Shown here: positions 1 through 8,721 of the stretch, piece by piece | Layout: every line of letters starts with the position of its first letter | Position numbering within the stretch: the first letter of the stretch is position 1 | From: Nitratiruptor sp. YY08-10 | GTDB taxonomy: Bacteria; Campylobacterota; Campylobacteria; Campylobacterales; Nitratiruptoraceae | Direction: 5' to 3' | Length of the DNA: 64,000 nt | Assembly: GCF_016629565.1 (NCBI RefSeq) | Contig: NZ_AP023057.1 | Location: forward strand, 558,001 to 622,000 | Translations under genes and position numbers: made by a program | Notes under the pieces: generated by a model | Database searches by the model: none | Told to the model about the DNA's origin: nothing | Seen by the model: only the letters and a program-made list of their open reading frames with translations

Positions 1-957
1 ATTCCGGAAAAATACTATGAAGCACATTTAAAAGGTTTTACCAACTTTATAAAAAGTGGGATTTTAAAACATGATAACAAACCTTTGGAACTTGAAGGCA
101 AAAGAAAAAATGGTGAAATTTTTCCTATACGAGTCTCTTTTGGAACAACAACCTTGAACGATAAAAAAATTGTCATTGCAAATATTGAAGATATACAATT
201 AGAAAAAGAGAAAGACAAGATTTTACTTCAGCAATCAAGAATAGCTGCTTTAGGAGAGATGATAGGAAATATTGCACATCAGTGGCGTCAACCTTTAAAT
301 GCGATTAAAATTGTTGCGAGTGGCTTGAAAATGAGGAAAAAAACTGGTCTTTTAAAAATGGAAGATATCGATAAAGATATAGAAAAAATTATGAATTATA
401 CAGATTATCTTTCGCAAACTATTGATGATTTTAGAAATTTTTTCAAACAAGATAAAACAAAAGAGAAGTTTAATGTATTAGATGTTGCCAAACGTGCACT
501 CTCTTTGGTTGAGGCTTCTTACGAGCATCATAATATCAAAACGGTTTTTGAATATGATCAAAATATGGAATATTTTTATGTAGGCTATCCAAATGAGCTT
601 GCGCAAGTTTTTTTAAACATTTTAAATAATGCCAAAGATGTATTGATTGAAAAAAATATAAAAGACAAAGTTGTAAAGATATCACTGGCTCAAACGAAAG
701 AGAAATTGGTTGTAGAAATTTGTGATAATGGTGGAGGTGTAGAAGACAGCATTATGGTAAAAATTTTCGACCCTTATTTTACTACCAAACATAAAGCCCA
801 AGGAACCGGTATGGGGCTATATATGAGCAAACAGATAATAGAAAAACATTTCCATGGATTTTTAAGCGTTAGAAATAAAAAATTTACAATAGAAAATAAA
901 GAGCTGTATGGCGCTTGTTTCAAGATAGAACTACTCTTTCCTCAGAATGAGAACTAA
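1..957 (+). CDS. PAS sensor histidine kinase, 5'-truncated by window edge
   Basis: The frame is open from base 1, so only the C-terminal part is here. The first ~65 residues look like the end of a PAS fold (a KRKNGEIFPIRVSFG strand, then an IANIEDIQ end). A HisKA helix follows with the phospho-acceptor His in IAHQWRQPLNAI, a variant common in Campylobacterota sensor kinases. The HATPase domain has its N box (FLNILNNAKDVL), G1 box (ICDNGGGV), F box (FDPYFTTK) and G2 box (GTGMGLYMSK). No transmembrane segment is present in the visible part. No response regulator gene follows: the next gene, 300 bases on, is a reductase subunit. Regulation of that operon by this kinase is possible but only suggested by position. 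Confidence 0.9.
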   Translation: MPEKYYEAHLKGFTNFIKSGILKHDNKPLELEGKRKNGEIFPIRVSFGTTTLNDKKIVIANIEDIQLEKEKDKILLQQSRIAALGEMIGNIAHQWRQPLNAIKIVASGLKMRKKTGLLKMEDIDKDIEKIMNYTDYLSQTIDDFRNFFKQDKTKEKFNVLDVAKRALSLVEASYEHHNIKTVFEYDQNMEYFYVGYPNELAQVFLNILNNAKDVLIEKNIKDKVVKISLAQTKEKLVVEICDNGGGVEDSIMVKIFDPYFTTKHKAQGTGMGLYMSKQIIEKHFHGFLSVRNKKFTIENKELYGACFKIELLFPQNEN

Positions 958-1256
958 AATCGTTATTCATGTTTTATTTCTTGGGTAGTTAATTTCATTT
1001 TTAAAAATTTTCTGTTTCTATCAATTTTTTTTATCGACTCTCAAAGATTATTTGACTAAATCACTGTAATTATAAGGTTCTGTATCGATTTTAAAAAAAA
1101 AGAGGTACATCCGTCCGGTTTTTAGCATATGTTAAGCAAATGTTGCTAGACTATAAATAGCTAGGAAGTAGCGTAAAAACGGTGTTTAAGACAGCTTATA
1201 GATATAAAAAGCTGGCCTTATGATTAAACTGATCTTATCAGTCAAAAGGAGAGGAT
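958..1256 (+). other. 299-base intergenic region upstream of the molybdoenzyme operon
   Basis: No supported ORF. It should carry the promoter of the operon starting at 1257. A TATAAA element lies at 1152-1157 without a convincing -35 box. A short palindrome sits at 1228-1242, and the purine-rich ribosome site (AAAAGGAGAGG) ends four bases before the start codon. Confidence 0.5.
1228..1242 (+). promoter_or_regulatory. Palindrome just upstream of the Fe-S subunit gene
   Basis: ACTGAT-CTT-ATCAGT is a perfect 6-bp inverted repeat with a 3-base spacer, ending 14 bases before the ATG. It has TGAT/ATCA half-sites like an FNR/CRP box, but the spacer is 3 rather than 4 bases. It may be an operator or a small hairpin next to the ribosome site. 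Confidence 0.35.
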
Positions 1257-1901
1257 ATGAAGTTAGGCTTTTTGGTTGACCTGGACCTCTGTATGGGGTG
1301 TAAAGGGTGCGAGGTCTCCTGTAAGGTGGAAAATAAAGTGCCACTTCATTCTTGGAGATTACGAGTCAAATATGTAGATGTCGGTGTATATCCAGAAACA
1401 AAACGAACTTATACACCTCTAAGATGTAACCACTGTGAAGATGCGCCATGTGAGCGAATCTGTCCGGTGAGTGCACTGCATTATCTTGAAAACGGCATTG
1501 TCAATATCGATAAAGAGCGATGTATTGGGTGTGCTGGATGTATGATGGCATGTCCATATGGTGCGATCTATATGGATCCTGAAACAAATACTGCAGATAA
1601 ATGTACATACTGTGCACACAGAATAGCCAGCGAGATGATGCCAGCATGTGTTGTAGCTTGTCCAGTTGAGGCAAACATCTTCGGTGATTTGGATGATCCA
1701 ACCAGTCATATCAGCCAATACATCATGAGACACCAAAAAGATGGTGGAGTAAGAGTACGAAAACCAGAGAAAAATACCCATCCTAAACATTTTTATGTCG
1801 GTGGAGGTGAGGTGCAACTCAATCCTCTAGCTTCTAAACGAGAAGAGGGATACAACCTATTTAACAACATTACTCATCTAGACCATATAGGAGGCCACTA
1901 A
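1257..1901 (+). CDS. 4Fe-4S electron-transfer subunit of a molybdopterin oxidoreductase (PsrB/TtrB-like)
   Basis: 214-residue ferredoxin-like subunit with the four-cluster cysteine pattern of the DmsB/PsrB/TtrB group: CMGCKGCEVSC near residue 12, CNHCEDAPCERICP near 57, CIGCAGCMMACP near 90, and CTYC...CVVACP near 115-135. It should pass electrons between the membrane subunit and the molybdenum subunit encoded downstream. It has no signal peptide of its own, so it would be exported bound to the Tat-targeted partner. The stop overlaps the next ATG (TAATG), which indicates translational coupling. The Cys-poor C-terminal tail (about 60 residues) is of unknown role. The family is clear; the substrate of the complex is not. 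Confidence 0.9.
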   Translation: MKLGFLVDLDLCMGCKGCEVSCKVENKVPLHSWRLRVKYVDVGVYPETKRTYTPLRCNHCEDAPCERICPVSALHYLENGIVNIDKERCIGCAGCMMACPYGAIYMDPETNTADKCTYCAHRIASEMMPACVVACPVEANIFGDLDDPTSHISQYIMRHQKDGGVRVRKPEKNTHPKHFYVGGGEVQLNPLASKREEGYNLFNNITHLDHIGGH

Positions 1902-2824
1902 TGGTAGAGCATACTGTTGCAGCGACTAACGCTATCGTTACATTAGATGTCGCAATTCCCAAAGTAATCTGGGGATGGATGATTACACTGAATATGTGGG
2001 CAAAAAGTATAGGTACTGGAGTTATCCTTGTTGGTGCGTTTTTACTTGCAAGATATGGTGATAAAGTTGGCGACAAAGTAAAACTGTGGATGCCTATAAT
2101 CTCTTTTATTTTTCTCAATATATTCTTGCTTTTTACACTGTTGGATTTGCATCAACCGTTTAGAATGTGGCACATTTTTGTCTATCCACACTTCACAAGT
2201 GCAATTACAGTAGGTGCGTGGATGGCAACTGTTTTTACCGGTATCGTTTTTGTTATGTGTGTGATCGCTGTTAAAAAATATCTTCTCAAACAGCCTTGCA
2301 AATTGGAAGGGTTATATAATCCCCTCTTAAAAGCCGCGGTTATCCTTGCTATTCCTGTGACACTTTACACTGCGACTATCATGGGTGAGGCAACAGCAAG
2401 AGAGCTTTGGCAAACACCAACGGAACTTGCTCAGATGCTTTTGGCAGCACTTCTATGTGGTAGTGCGGTATTTCTCATTATCGGTGGCAACTGGAGTTAT
2501 GAAGTAAAAAGAGATTTGGCGATTATTCTTGGATCAAGTGCATTTTTAAGTTTTACAATCTACATGGGTGAATACTACTTTGGACATATGAAAGCAGAGG
2601 AAGTAGCGGCAATCTTGGCATACGTAAAAGAGCATGGACCGTACCATGTAATGTTCTGGGCAGGACAGTGGCTTGCATTTATCATTCCAATGATTTTAGT
2701 TTATTTCAGTTTGAAATCAAGAAGTAGTTCACTACTCTATCTTGCAAGCGTTTCAGCAATTGTTGGGCTCTATGTTGCAAAACATGTATGGCTTATCATT
2801 CCACAACTATTACCTCTTAGCTAA
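1901..2824 (+). CDS. NrfD/PsrC-type membrane anchor and quinone-site subunit
   Basis: 307-residue hydrophobic protein with about eight transmembrane helices (roughly 18-45, 65-85, 100-125, 145-163, 183-205, 213-235, 253-273, 280-300). This is the NrfD/PsrC architecture that anchors the Fe-S and molybdenum subunits and exchanges electrons with the quinone pool. Conserved-looking charged and aromatic residues sit between helices (LDLHQPFRMWHIF, MGEATARELWQTP). The start overlaps the upstream stop by one base and the gene ends 11 bases before the catalytic subunit. The gene order Fe-S, NrfD, catalytic differs from the psrABC order. Confidence 0.9.
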   Translation: MVEHTVAATNAIVTLDVAIPKVIWGWMITLNMWAKSIGTGVILVGAFLLARYGDKVGDKVKLWMPIISFIFLNIFLLFTLLDLHQPFRMWHIFVYPHFTSAITVGAWMATVFTGIVFVMCVIAVKKYLLKQPCKLEGLYNPLLKAAVILAIPVTLYTATIMGEATARELWQTPTELAQMLLAALLCGSAVFLIIGGNWSYEVKRDLAIILGSSAFLSFTIYMGEYYFGHMKAEEVAAILAYVKEHGPYHVMFWAGQWLAFIIPMILVYFSLKSRSSSLLYLASVSAIVGLYVAKHVWLIIPQLLPLS

Positions 2825-2835
2825 GGAGAGCGAAT

Positions 2836-5800
2836 ATGAGTTTTATTGAAAGTAGAAGAAATTTTCTAAAAGGAACAGCAGCAGCTGCAGTTGCAGGAAT
2901 TGCTGTAAGTAAAGGCGTTTTTGAGACCATCGCCGAAGCGAATGTGCAAGAGACAACAAAATTTACCAATACTCCAAAAGAGTTAAACTTCTATCCACCT
3001 TTAGAAGAGTGGGATGATTTCAAAGAGCTCGATGGGGATGATTGGAAACGAGGCGGAATTAATAGAAAAGGGGTACAAAGCGAAGAGAACCCAGATGGTA
3101 TTTATGTCAACGACTATGTGATCGTTCCAACAGTATGTAGTAACTGTGAGGCAGGATGTGGTTTGACTGCATGGGTCGATAAAAAAAGCATGGTTGTTAA
3201 AAAATATATGGGTAACCCTTTGCATACAGGAAGCCGTGGTAGAAACTGTGCAAAAGGGTATGCCGTTTGGTCACAAATGTATGATCCAGACAGGGTTCCT
3301 TTCCCGCTCAAACGTGCTCCTGGAAGTAAAAGAGGTGAAGGGAAATGGGTCCGGGTAACATGGGATGATGCAATGAAAGAGATCGGTAAAAAAGTAGCCG
3401 AACTTCTTGAAAAAGGCGATGAAGTAAGTAGAAAAATGTTCATCTACCATGTCGGCCGACCAAATGAGAATGGATTTAGTGGAAAAGTACCTCATACTCT
3501 TGGATTTGACGGATTTGATTCCCATACAAACATCTGTAGTGCGGGAGCTCGACAAGGATCGATCCAGTGGGCAAATGATGATAGGAACTCACCAGACTGG
3601 GCAAACAGCCGACTTATTTTCTTGCAATCTTCTCACGCTGCAGATGCCGGGCACTATTTCCAACAAAGTGCTGGACTTATTGCGGATGCAAGAAAAAAAG
3701 GTGCAAAACTCGTTGTAATCGATCCAAGACTTTCAAACAGCGCCGGTATGGCAGATTTGTGGCTTCCAGTTTGGCCTGGAACAGAAGCTGCGTTGTATCT
3801 TTACCTAGCAAATAGAGTACTTCATGAGAAGAAGAAAAATGGTGAAGATATGGTTGACCATCAATTTGTGAAAAATTGGGTCAACTGGAAGAAACTGATG
3901 AAAGATAAAGAATACCTAAACTTTATCAAAGAAAAAGGATACATCAGTAGGCTTCCAAAAGATGAGAGCTATGAGAGTTTCATTGAACTGCTTAAAGATA
4001 TGTATAAGCCTTATGATTTGGATTTTGTTGTAAAAGAGTGTAAACTCGAAGGGCAAGAGTATAAGTTAGAGCAGCTTTGGGAAATGATCCAAGATGCTGG
4101 AGATAAAATAAGCACTTATCTATGGCGTGCAGGTACGATTGGCCACAGAGGCGGATGGATGAACACTAGAAGTGGTTTCTTGCTTCTTGCACTCACCGGT
4201 GCACTTAAAGGGGATATTGGTGGAGTGAGCTGGCACCATTGGCATGAAGTGAGTGTTAATGGCAAATTTTTCAAAGCGACAGTTGCTGGAAAAGCGCCAG
4301 AGCGTGTCGATACATGGAATGACTATTCATGGCCGCCTGAGTATCCACTCTCTACATATGAGATGAGTTTCTTGCTTCCTCACCTTATTATGGATGATGA
4401 GTGGAGAGAAAAATGGAATAAACGAGGATTTAAAGTAGCGGAAAAAATAGCTGTATGGGTACCACGTATGTATAACCCAGTTTGGATCAATCCAGATGGT
4501 TTTCGATGGATAGAAGCACTGAAGCGAGAAGACAAGTTTGAATTAACATTCAATCTTTCACCAACCTGGAGTGAGACAAACTGGTATTGTGATTATGTCT
4601 TGCCAACAGGGCTTTCCGGTGAGAGACACGATCAGCAATCCGCTCCAACAAAACCAGAACAGTGGACAGCGTTTCGTCAGCCAGCTCTAAGAGTAGCGCT
4701 TGAAAAGATGGGTTGGAAACCAAAAGATCCAACGAGGGCAACACTTGAAGCGCATATCAAAGCTGGACTTGGTGAGATTTGGGAAGAGAATGAGTTTTGG
4801 GCGAATCTGTTTGTACACTATGTTGATCCAGATGGAAAATATGGTGTAAAACAGTACTGGGCTAGCAAAGAGGATCCAAGCCGAGCTATTACAATAGCTG
4901 AGCTTTATGATGCAGCATTTGCTAACTTGCCGAAATTGAAAAAAGCGGCAAAAGCAGCTTATCCTAACAGTAAATATCCTTGCTATGAGTTTATGCGAGA
5001 TCGGGGTGCATGGACAGAAGAGACAGATATCTATAAACCGCAGGAAGAAGAGATTCCTTTTGATGGGGAATACTACACTGTTCATGGCAAAAAGATCCAT
5101 AAAAATCATGTTGAAAAAGATGAATACGATGTACTCTACCATGATGGAAAGCCGTTTGGTATCGAGATTGATGGAAAAGTGTATCATGGATTCCATACGC
5201 CAGATAAGAGACTTGACTTTTATGTCGACTGGCTTGCAAAAGAGTATCAATGGCCAGAGTATGCGATTCCTATCTATCCAAGAAACGAAAAAGAGCGAAA
5301 AGAGATGGTGCATCTCGTGACGCAAGTACATCACGATTACATCAAAGATAAGAACCAATTTGCGCTCAATACCATTTACAGATTGCCATATAACATCCAT
5401 ACAAGAAGTGTCAACTCTAAGCACTTGATGGAGATCAGTCAAAACCACAACCCGATCTGGATCCATACAAGCGATGCGAAACGACTTGGTATCAAAAAAG
5501 GTGAAAAGATACGGGTGAAAATCGTCGATACTGTAAGTGGATTAGAGAGCGGATATTTTGTCGGTATGGCTATTCCAACGGAAGCAACGAGACCGGGAGT
5601 TCTTGCATGTTCACACCACGCAGGACGATGGAAACTCAAAAATGCTGTTGAAATACCGGGATTCGAGCACAAGCTTGGTGTCATGGGTCTTGGAGCTCCA
5701 CTGTATAAGATGGAGATGGATGGAAAAATCGGTAAAATGCGAGCGAAAGAGGGTATCAAAGCTGGCATGTTGAAACGAGAAGACAGCTGGCAATTCAAAG

Positions 5801-6123
5801 AGATCAACAAAGATCTTGACAATATCTGGTGGGATGGTTTGACAGGAGCATGGCAAAATGCGGTTGCTCCAGTACATCCGGATCCAATTGCAGGGAACCA
5901 TGCATGGCATCAGATGGTTTACATTGAAAAAGCAAAACCGGGTGATAAGTATGGTGATGTCTATGTCAATTATGAAAACAACTTCAAAACATATCAGGCA
6001 TGGAGAGACAAACTGACAAGACCGGTTAGTGAAAAGATGAAATTCAGACGTCCGCCTTGGATCAAACGACCTGCAACTCCATTGACTCTCAGAGCCTACA
6101 AAAACCCAATGTATAAAGGGTAA
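2836..6123 (+). CDS. Tat-exported molybdopterin oxidoreductase, catalytic subunit (Psr/Phs/Ttr/Soe group)
   Basis: 1095-residue DMSO-reductase-superfamily enzyme. A twin-arginine signal (SRRNFLKG, residues 6-13) followed by an Ala-rich hydrophobic stretch places it in the periplasm. A 4Fe-4S site is seen as C101-x2-C104-x3-C108 with C138. Cys234 (in HTNICSAGAR) is the likely molybdenum ligand by position. Bis-MGD binding stretches and a C-terminal molydopterin-binding domain (about residues 820-960) follow. It is much longer than PsrA/PhsA (about 750) and closer in size to TtrA or Soe-type subunits. Ribosome site AAGGAGAG precedes the ATG. Candidate substrates are polysulfide, sulfur, tetrathionate, sulfite or an arsenic oxyanion; the sequence does not decide between them. 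A perfect hairpin follows directly after the stop. Confidence 0.9.
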   Translation: MSFIESRRNFLKGTAAAAVAGIAVSKGVFETIAEANVQETTKFTNTPKELNFYPPLEEWDDFKELDGDDWKRGGINRKGVQSEENPDGIYVNDYVIVPTVCSNCEAGCGLTAWVDKKSMVVKKYMGNPLHTGSRGRNCAKGYAVWSQMYDPDRVPFPLKRAPGSKRGEGKWVRVTWDDAMKEIGKKVAELLEKGDEVSRKMFIYHVGRPNENGFSGKVPHTLGFDGFDSHTNICSAGARQGSIQWANDDRNSPDWANSRLIFLQSSHAADAGHYFQQSAGLIADARKKGAKLVVIDPRLSNSAGMADLWLPVWPGTEAALYLYLANRVLHEKKKNGEDMVDHQFVKNWVNWKKLMKDKEYLNFIKEKGYISRLPKDESYESFIELLKDMYKPYDLDFVVKECKLEGQEYKLEQLWEMIQDAGDKISTYLWRAGTIGHRGGWMNTRSGFLLLALTGALKGDIGGVSWHHWHEVSVNGKFFKATVAGKAPERVDTWNDYSWPPEYPLSTYEMSFLLPHLIMDDEWREKWNKRGFKVAEKIAVWVPRMYNPVWINPDGFRWIEALKREDKFELTFNLSPTWSETNWYCDYVLPTGLSGERHDQQSAPTKPEQWTAFRQPALRVALEKMGWKPKDPTRATLEAHIKAGLGEIWEENEFWANLFVHYVDPDGKYGVKQYWASKEDPSRAITIAELYDAAFANLPKLKKAAKAAYPNSKYPCYEFMRDRGAWTEETDIYKPQEEEIPFDGEYYTVHGKKIHKNHVEKDEYDVLYHDGKPFGIEIDGKVYHGFHTPDKRLDFYVDWLAKEYQWPEYAIPIYPRNEKERKEMVHLVTQVHHDYIKDKNQFALNTIYRLPYNIHTRSVNSKHLMEISQNHNPIWIHTSDAKRLGIKKGEKIRVKIVDTVSGLESGYFVGMAIPTEATRPGVLACSHHAGRWKLKNAVEIPGFEHKLGVMGLGAPLYKMEMDGKIGKMRAKEGIKAGMLKREDSWQFKEINKDLDNIWWDGLTGAWQNAVAPVHPDPIAGNHAWHQMVYIEKAKPGDKYGDVYVNYENNFKTYQAWRDKLTRPVSEKMKFRRPPWIKRPATPLTLRAYKNPMYKG

Positions 6124-6149
6124 TTTCACAAGCCAACTGGCTTGTGAAA
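6124..6149 (+). terminator. Stem-loop at the end of the molybdoenzyme operon
   Basis: TTTCACAAGCC / GGCTTGTGAAA is a perfect 11-bp stem with loop AACT, starting at the base after the stop codon. It lies between convergent genes and could act for both strands. No long T tract follows, so it may be a weak terminator or an mRNA-stabilising hairpin. Confidence 0.65.
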
Positions 6150-6241
6150 ATTTATAAATAGGAATAAGGAAATTACGTGATTGTTATTTTTTGATGTAAA
6201 TGGTGTAATTCCAAATTCCTCATTGCAAATTATCAAATTTT

Positions 6242-6616
6242 TTAACTTCCACTACTTGTTCCAACTTCGTAATCTTGAAAATAGCGCTCTTCATCAAATA
6301 GTTTTTTCTTTTTCCCCAATACATGAAGATAGTGTGCAATTATTTTAATCTCCTCATCACTCAAAGCTTTTGCAAAAGGTGCCATCATGTTGGCTCTGTT
6401 GGAGTGGATTAATCCTTTTTTGTATCCGAATAGTCGTTTTTGTATATATGTTTCACTTTTTCCAGCAAGTTTTGGAAAATTGTTTGCACCTTCGGCGTTA
6501 ATACCATGGCAACCGTAACATCCATGTTTTGTATAGAGTTTCGCACCAATTGATTCATTGGTGTCTGCTACAATTAAACACAGTGCAATAGCTAAAAGAG
6601 TCCACATCTTTTTCAT
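6242..6616 (-). CDS. Small periplasmic c-type cytochrome
   Basis: 124 residues with an N-terminal signal peptide (MKKMWTLLAIALCLIVA) and one haem-attachment motif CYGCH near residue 33. The sixth haem ligand is probably a Met in NMMAPFAKALSDEE, as in class I cytochromes (c553 type). The C-terminal tail is charged and extended. It is transcribed opposite to the molybdoenzyme operon and diverges from the torD-like gene; the ribosome site is GGAG about 9 bases before the ATG. It may be a soluble electron carrier for the adjacent respiratory enzyme, but this rests on position only. Confidence 0.85.
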   Translation of the reverse strand: MKKMWTLLAIALCLIVADTNESIGAKLYTKHGCYGCHGINAEGANNFPKLAGKSETYIQKRLFGYKKGLIHSNRANMMAPFAKALSDEEIKIIAHYLHVLGKKKKLFDEERYFQDYEVGTSSGS

Positions 6617-6692
6617 TAAGACGCTCCAATAATCGGTTTTAAAGCTGCTCTTGGATAGGATACAATTATACTATATTCAAAGGATTGTCCAA

Positions 6693-7304
6693 GTGGATAT
6701 TACTGCAAATAGAAATGCAATGTATGGACTTGTTTCTCGAATTTTTCTTATCGAAATGGATCCGGATACACTTGCAAGAATTGAAAAACTCCCCAATTTC
6801 AAAGAGCTTTTTCCGAACTATTATGAATGGGAAGAGCGACAAAAAAGAAGCAGATATAAATTGATCAATGAACTTCTTAATGTTGATTTTACAGATATTG
6901 CTATTATGCACCTTATTCCTTATGAAACTTTCTATATAAGAGAGGATGGTATGATAGAAAGTGGTGGTGCAAATCCTGTTCTTCAAGTCTATAACGATTT
7001 TGGTTACAGAGTCGATTATGAAAAGGCTAGAGTTGTAAGTGCTGATCACATTGGTGTAGAGCTTGAGTTTATGAATCTTTTGACGAATGCTCAAAAAAAG
7101 GCCGAGGAGGAAGGAGATGGAGAAGCAGTGCAAAAGATAAAAGAGGAGCAAAAACAGTTTTTGCAAAATCATCTACTTCAATTTGCACCAATGTATTTGA
7201 TCAATGTAGCAGAGCAGGCACGTACGCCTTTTTACAAAGATGCTGCAAAACTGACACTTGAATTTATTCTTGAAGATAATGAGTATTTGAGTCAAACATG
7301 CTAA
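6693..7304 (+). CDS. TorD/DmsD-family molybdoenzyme chaperone
   Basis: All-helical protein with the family signature SADHIGVELEFMNLL in the middle, followed by the typical long linker helix and the HLLQFAPMYL segment. These chaperones bind the Tat signal of their molybdoenzyme and hold it until the cofactor is inserted, so the natural client is the catalytic subunit encoded at 2836-6123. The frame stays open to a TTG at 6651, but that codon lies upstream of a likely -10 region (TACAAT 6661-6666 / TATACT 6667-6672). GTG at 6693 has an AAGGA site 8 bases upstream and is preferred (203 residues). It overlaps the next gene by 7 bases. Confidence 0.85.
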   Translation: MDITANRNAMYGLVSRIFLIEMDPDTLARIEKLPNFKELFPNYYEWEERQKRSRYKLINELLNVDFTDIAIMHLIPYETFYIREDGMIESGGANPVLQVYNDFGYRVDYEKARVVSADHIGVELEFMNLLTNAQKKAEEEGDGEAVQKIKEEQKQFLQNHLLQFAPMYLINVAEQARTPFYKDAAKLTLEFILEDNEYLSQTC

Positions 7305-8362
7305 AACTCAATCCCAGCAGTTGTGTCCGATACTACTCAAAACTGAGTGAATGTAATAAGTGTGAAGCAATTTGTCCGGTAGAAGCTGTTGAGACAAAAG
7401 AGGCTGGGATTGCCATTTATCAAGATAAGTGTGTGGAGTGTGGAGGATGTGTTGGTGTATGTCCCACAGAAGCTCTTGAATTAAGCGATTTTAATGTAAC
7501 TAACTTCTTCTTTGAGTTTCTAAATCAAGACGAGCAAGTCATCAGCTGTAAAACAAATTTTGTCTGTCTGGCTGCACTTGGTACGGAGTATATGATCGCT
7601 TTGGGAATCGTAAAAGATATTGTTCTTGATATTGGGCATTGTCCAACATGTGAGTTGAAGGAGAAATGTTTTCCAGCGATAGAAGATATGCTCAATGAAG
7701 CTAATTATGTACTACAAACGATAGGTGGCAAAGAAATCAAAGCTGAGTCTTTGGTAAAAACAAAAGAGACTGAACCAAACAGAAGAGAGTTTTTCAATCT
7801 CTTTTCACTCAAAAAAGTGGCCCAAGCCAAAAGTGAGTTTGAATCAAAACTGGAAGCCCTGGACAATCCAGAGATTGCTCTCGATGCGGCAGGAGCCAAA
7901 GCGATCAAGGAAAAAAGCATTCCAAACAAAAGGAAGCTTCTTTTTACGCTTTTAAAAAAGATGGGAAAACCGGATGAATATAAGATACTTGAAAACAGAT
8001 ATCTAAGTTTTACATCGGATAAAACAGTTGATGAGACATGTGACAACTGCTCTATCTGCTATCGAATCTGTCCCACTGAAGCGCTCAGTACCACACGAAA
8101 AATGGATGCGATTTTGTTTGATCCGCTTTTGTGTGTTCGGTGTCATCTGTGTCACGATGTATGCGAAAAGAAGAGTATTCAGCTTGCCGAAACCTTCGAC
8201 ACGAAAGAGTTTTTTGAGCCTTCTCAGAAAATCTTGGCAAAATTCAATGTGGTTCGATGTATCGACTGTGGCAATTTCTTTACCTATACAGGAGGTGAAC
8301 AGGTTTGCCCAAGGTGTAAGATAGAAGAGGAAGAGGCAAAAACTTTATGGGGGATAGAATGA
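7298..8362 (+). CDS. Cytoplasmic polyferredoxin with four Fe-S motifs and a C-terminal zinc ribbon
   Basis: 354 residues. The N-terminal half has two 4Fe-4S motifs (CNKCEAICP near 19 and CVECGGCVGVCP near 45), then a segment with CPTCELKEKC near 115. After a charged linker, a second ferredoxin pair appears (CDNCSICYRICP near 249 and CVRCHLCHDVC near 277), then a CIDC...CPRC zinc ribbon near 320-340. There is no signal peptide. It lies between a TorD chaperone and two unrecognised genes, all overlapping or nearly so. It may supply electrons or clusters during molybdoenzyme assembly, or act as a soluble electron carrier. That role is inferred from neighbours. Confidence 0.75.
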   Translation: MLKLNPSSCVRYYSKLSECNKCEAICPVEAVETKEAGIAIYQDKCVECGGCVGVCPTEALELSDFNVTNFFFEFLNQDEQVISCKTNFVCLAALGTEYMIALGIVKDIVLDIGHCPTCELKEKCFPAIEDMLNEANYVLQTIGGKEIKAESLVKTKETEPNRREFFNLFSLKKVAQAKSEFESKLEALDNPEIALDAAGAKAIKEKSIPNKRKLLFTLLKKMGKPDEYKILENRYLSFTSDKTVDETCDNCSICYRICPTEALSTTRKMDAILFDPLLCVRCHLCHDVCEKKSIQLAETFDTKEFFEPSQKILAKFNVVRCIDCGNFFTYTGGEQVCPRCKIEEEEAKTLWGIE

Positions 8363-8712
8363 ATTCAGCTGACATTCATGGGAAAAAACTGATAGCAGTA
8401 GCAGGTAAAGATGTGTTTGGAAAACAGTTTATCTCGGTTGTCAATAAAGAGATAGCCGATAAAAACCTTTTTATGATAGGCATAAATATCAATGAAGAGG
8501 ATTTTAGCTTTTTTATCCACAATCTTAAAGATTCGAAAGTGGAAGTGACCATTTTTATGCCAGAATTTCAGAAAAAATCGGCTGAGTTTTTTGGTCTTGA
8601 TGGATATCTTCTTATGAGTTACAAAGAAAATGGTGCATTGAAATTTGTTACTGCACCAAATGAGACGTTGATAGATGATCAAAAACTGCTTAAATTATCA
8701 AAACAATTGTAA
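8359..8712 (+). CDS. Unrecognised small protein in the torD-like cassette
   Basis: 117 residues from ATG 8359, which overlaps the upstream stop as ATGA and has GGGGGA six bases before it. An ATG at 8347 in the same frame lies deeper inside the upstream gene and is less likely. The product is soluble, with alternating strand/helix character (KKLIAVAGKDVFGKQF, KNLFMIGININEEDF, VEVTIFMPEFQKKS) and no cysteine. I do not recognise the family. Its tight coupling to the polyferredoxin and chaperone genes suggests a part in making or regulating the neighbouring molybdoenzyme. Confidence 0.65.
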   Translation: MNSADIHGKKLIAVAGKDVFGKQFISVVNKEIADKNLFMIGININEEDFSFFIHNLKDSKVEVTIFMPEFQKKSAEFFGLDGYLLMSYKENGALKFVTAPNETLIDDQKLLKLSKQL

Positions 8713-8721
8713 GGAAGAGGG

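Noticed and set aside
1228-1242. FNR box upstream of the molybdoenzyme operon
   Set aside because: The half-sites resemble FNR but the spacer is 3 instead of 4 bases and the outer bases do not match; kept only as a palindrome.
4687-5466. 259-codon open frame on the minus strand under the molybdoenzyme gene
   Set aside because: No ribosome site or motif; it is a shadow of the catalytic subunit gene.
6651-6692. Upstream TTG start for the TorD-like gene
   Set aside because: It would put the likely -10 region inside the coding sequence and has no ribosome site; GTG 6693 has AAGGA at good spacing.
8347-8358. Upstream ATG for the 117-residue protein
   Set aside because: The ATG at 8359 overlaps the previous stop as ATGA and has GGGGGA in front, so it is preferred.
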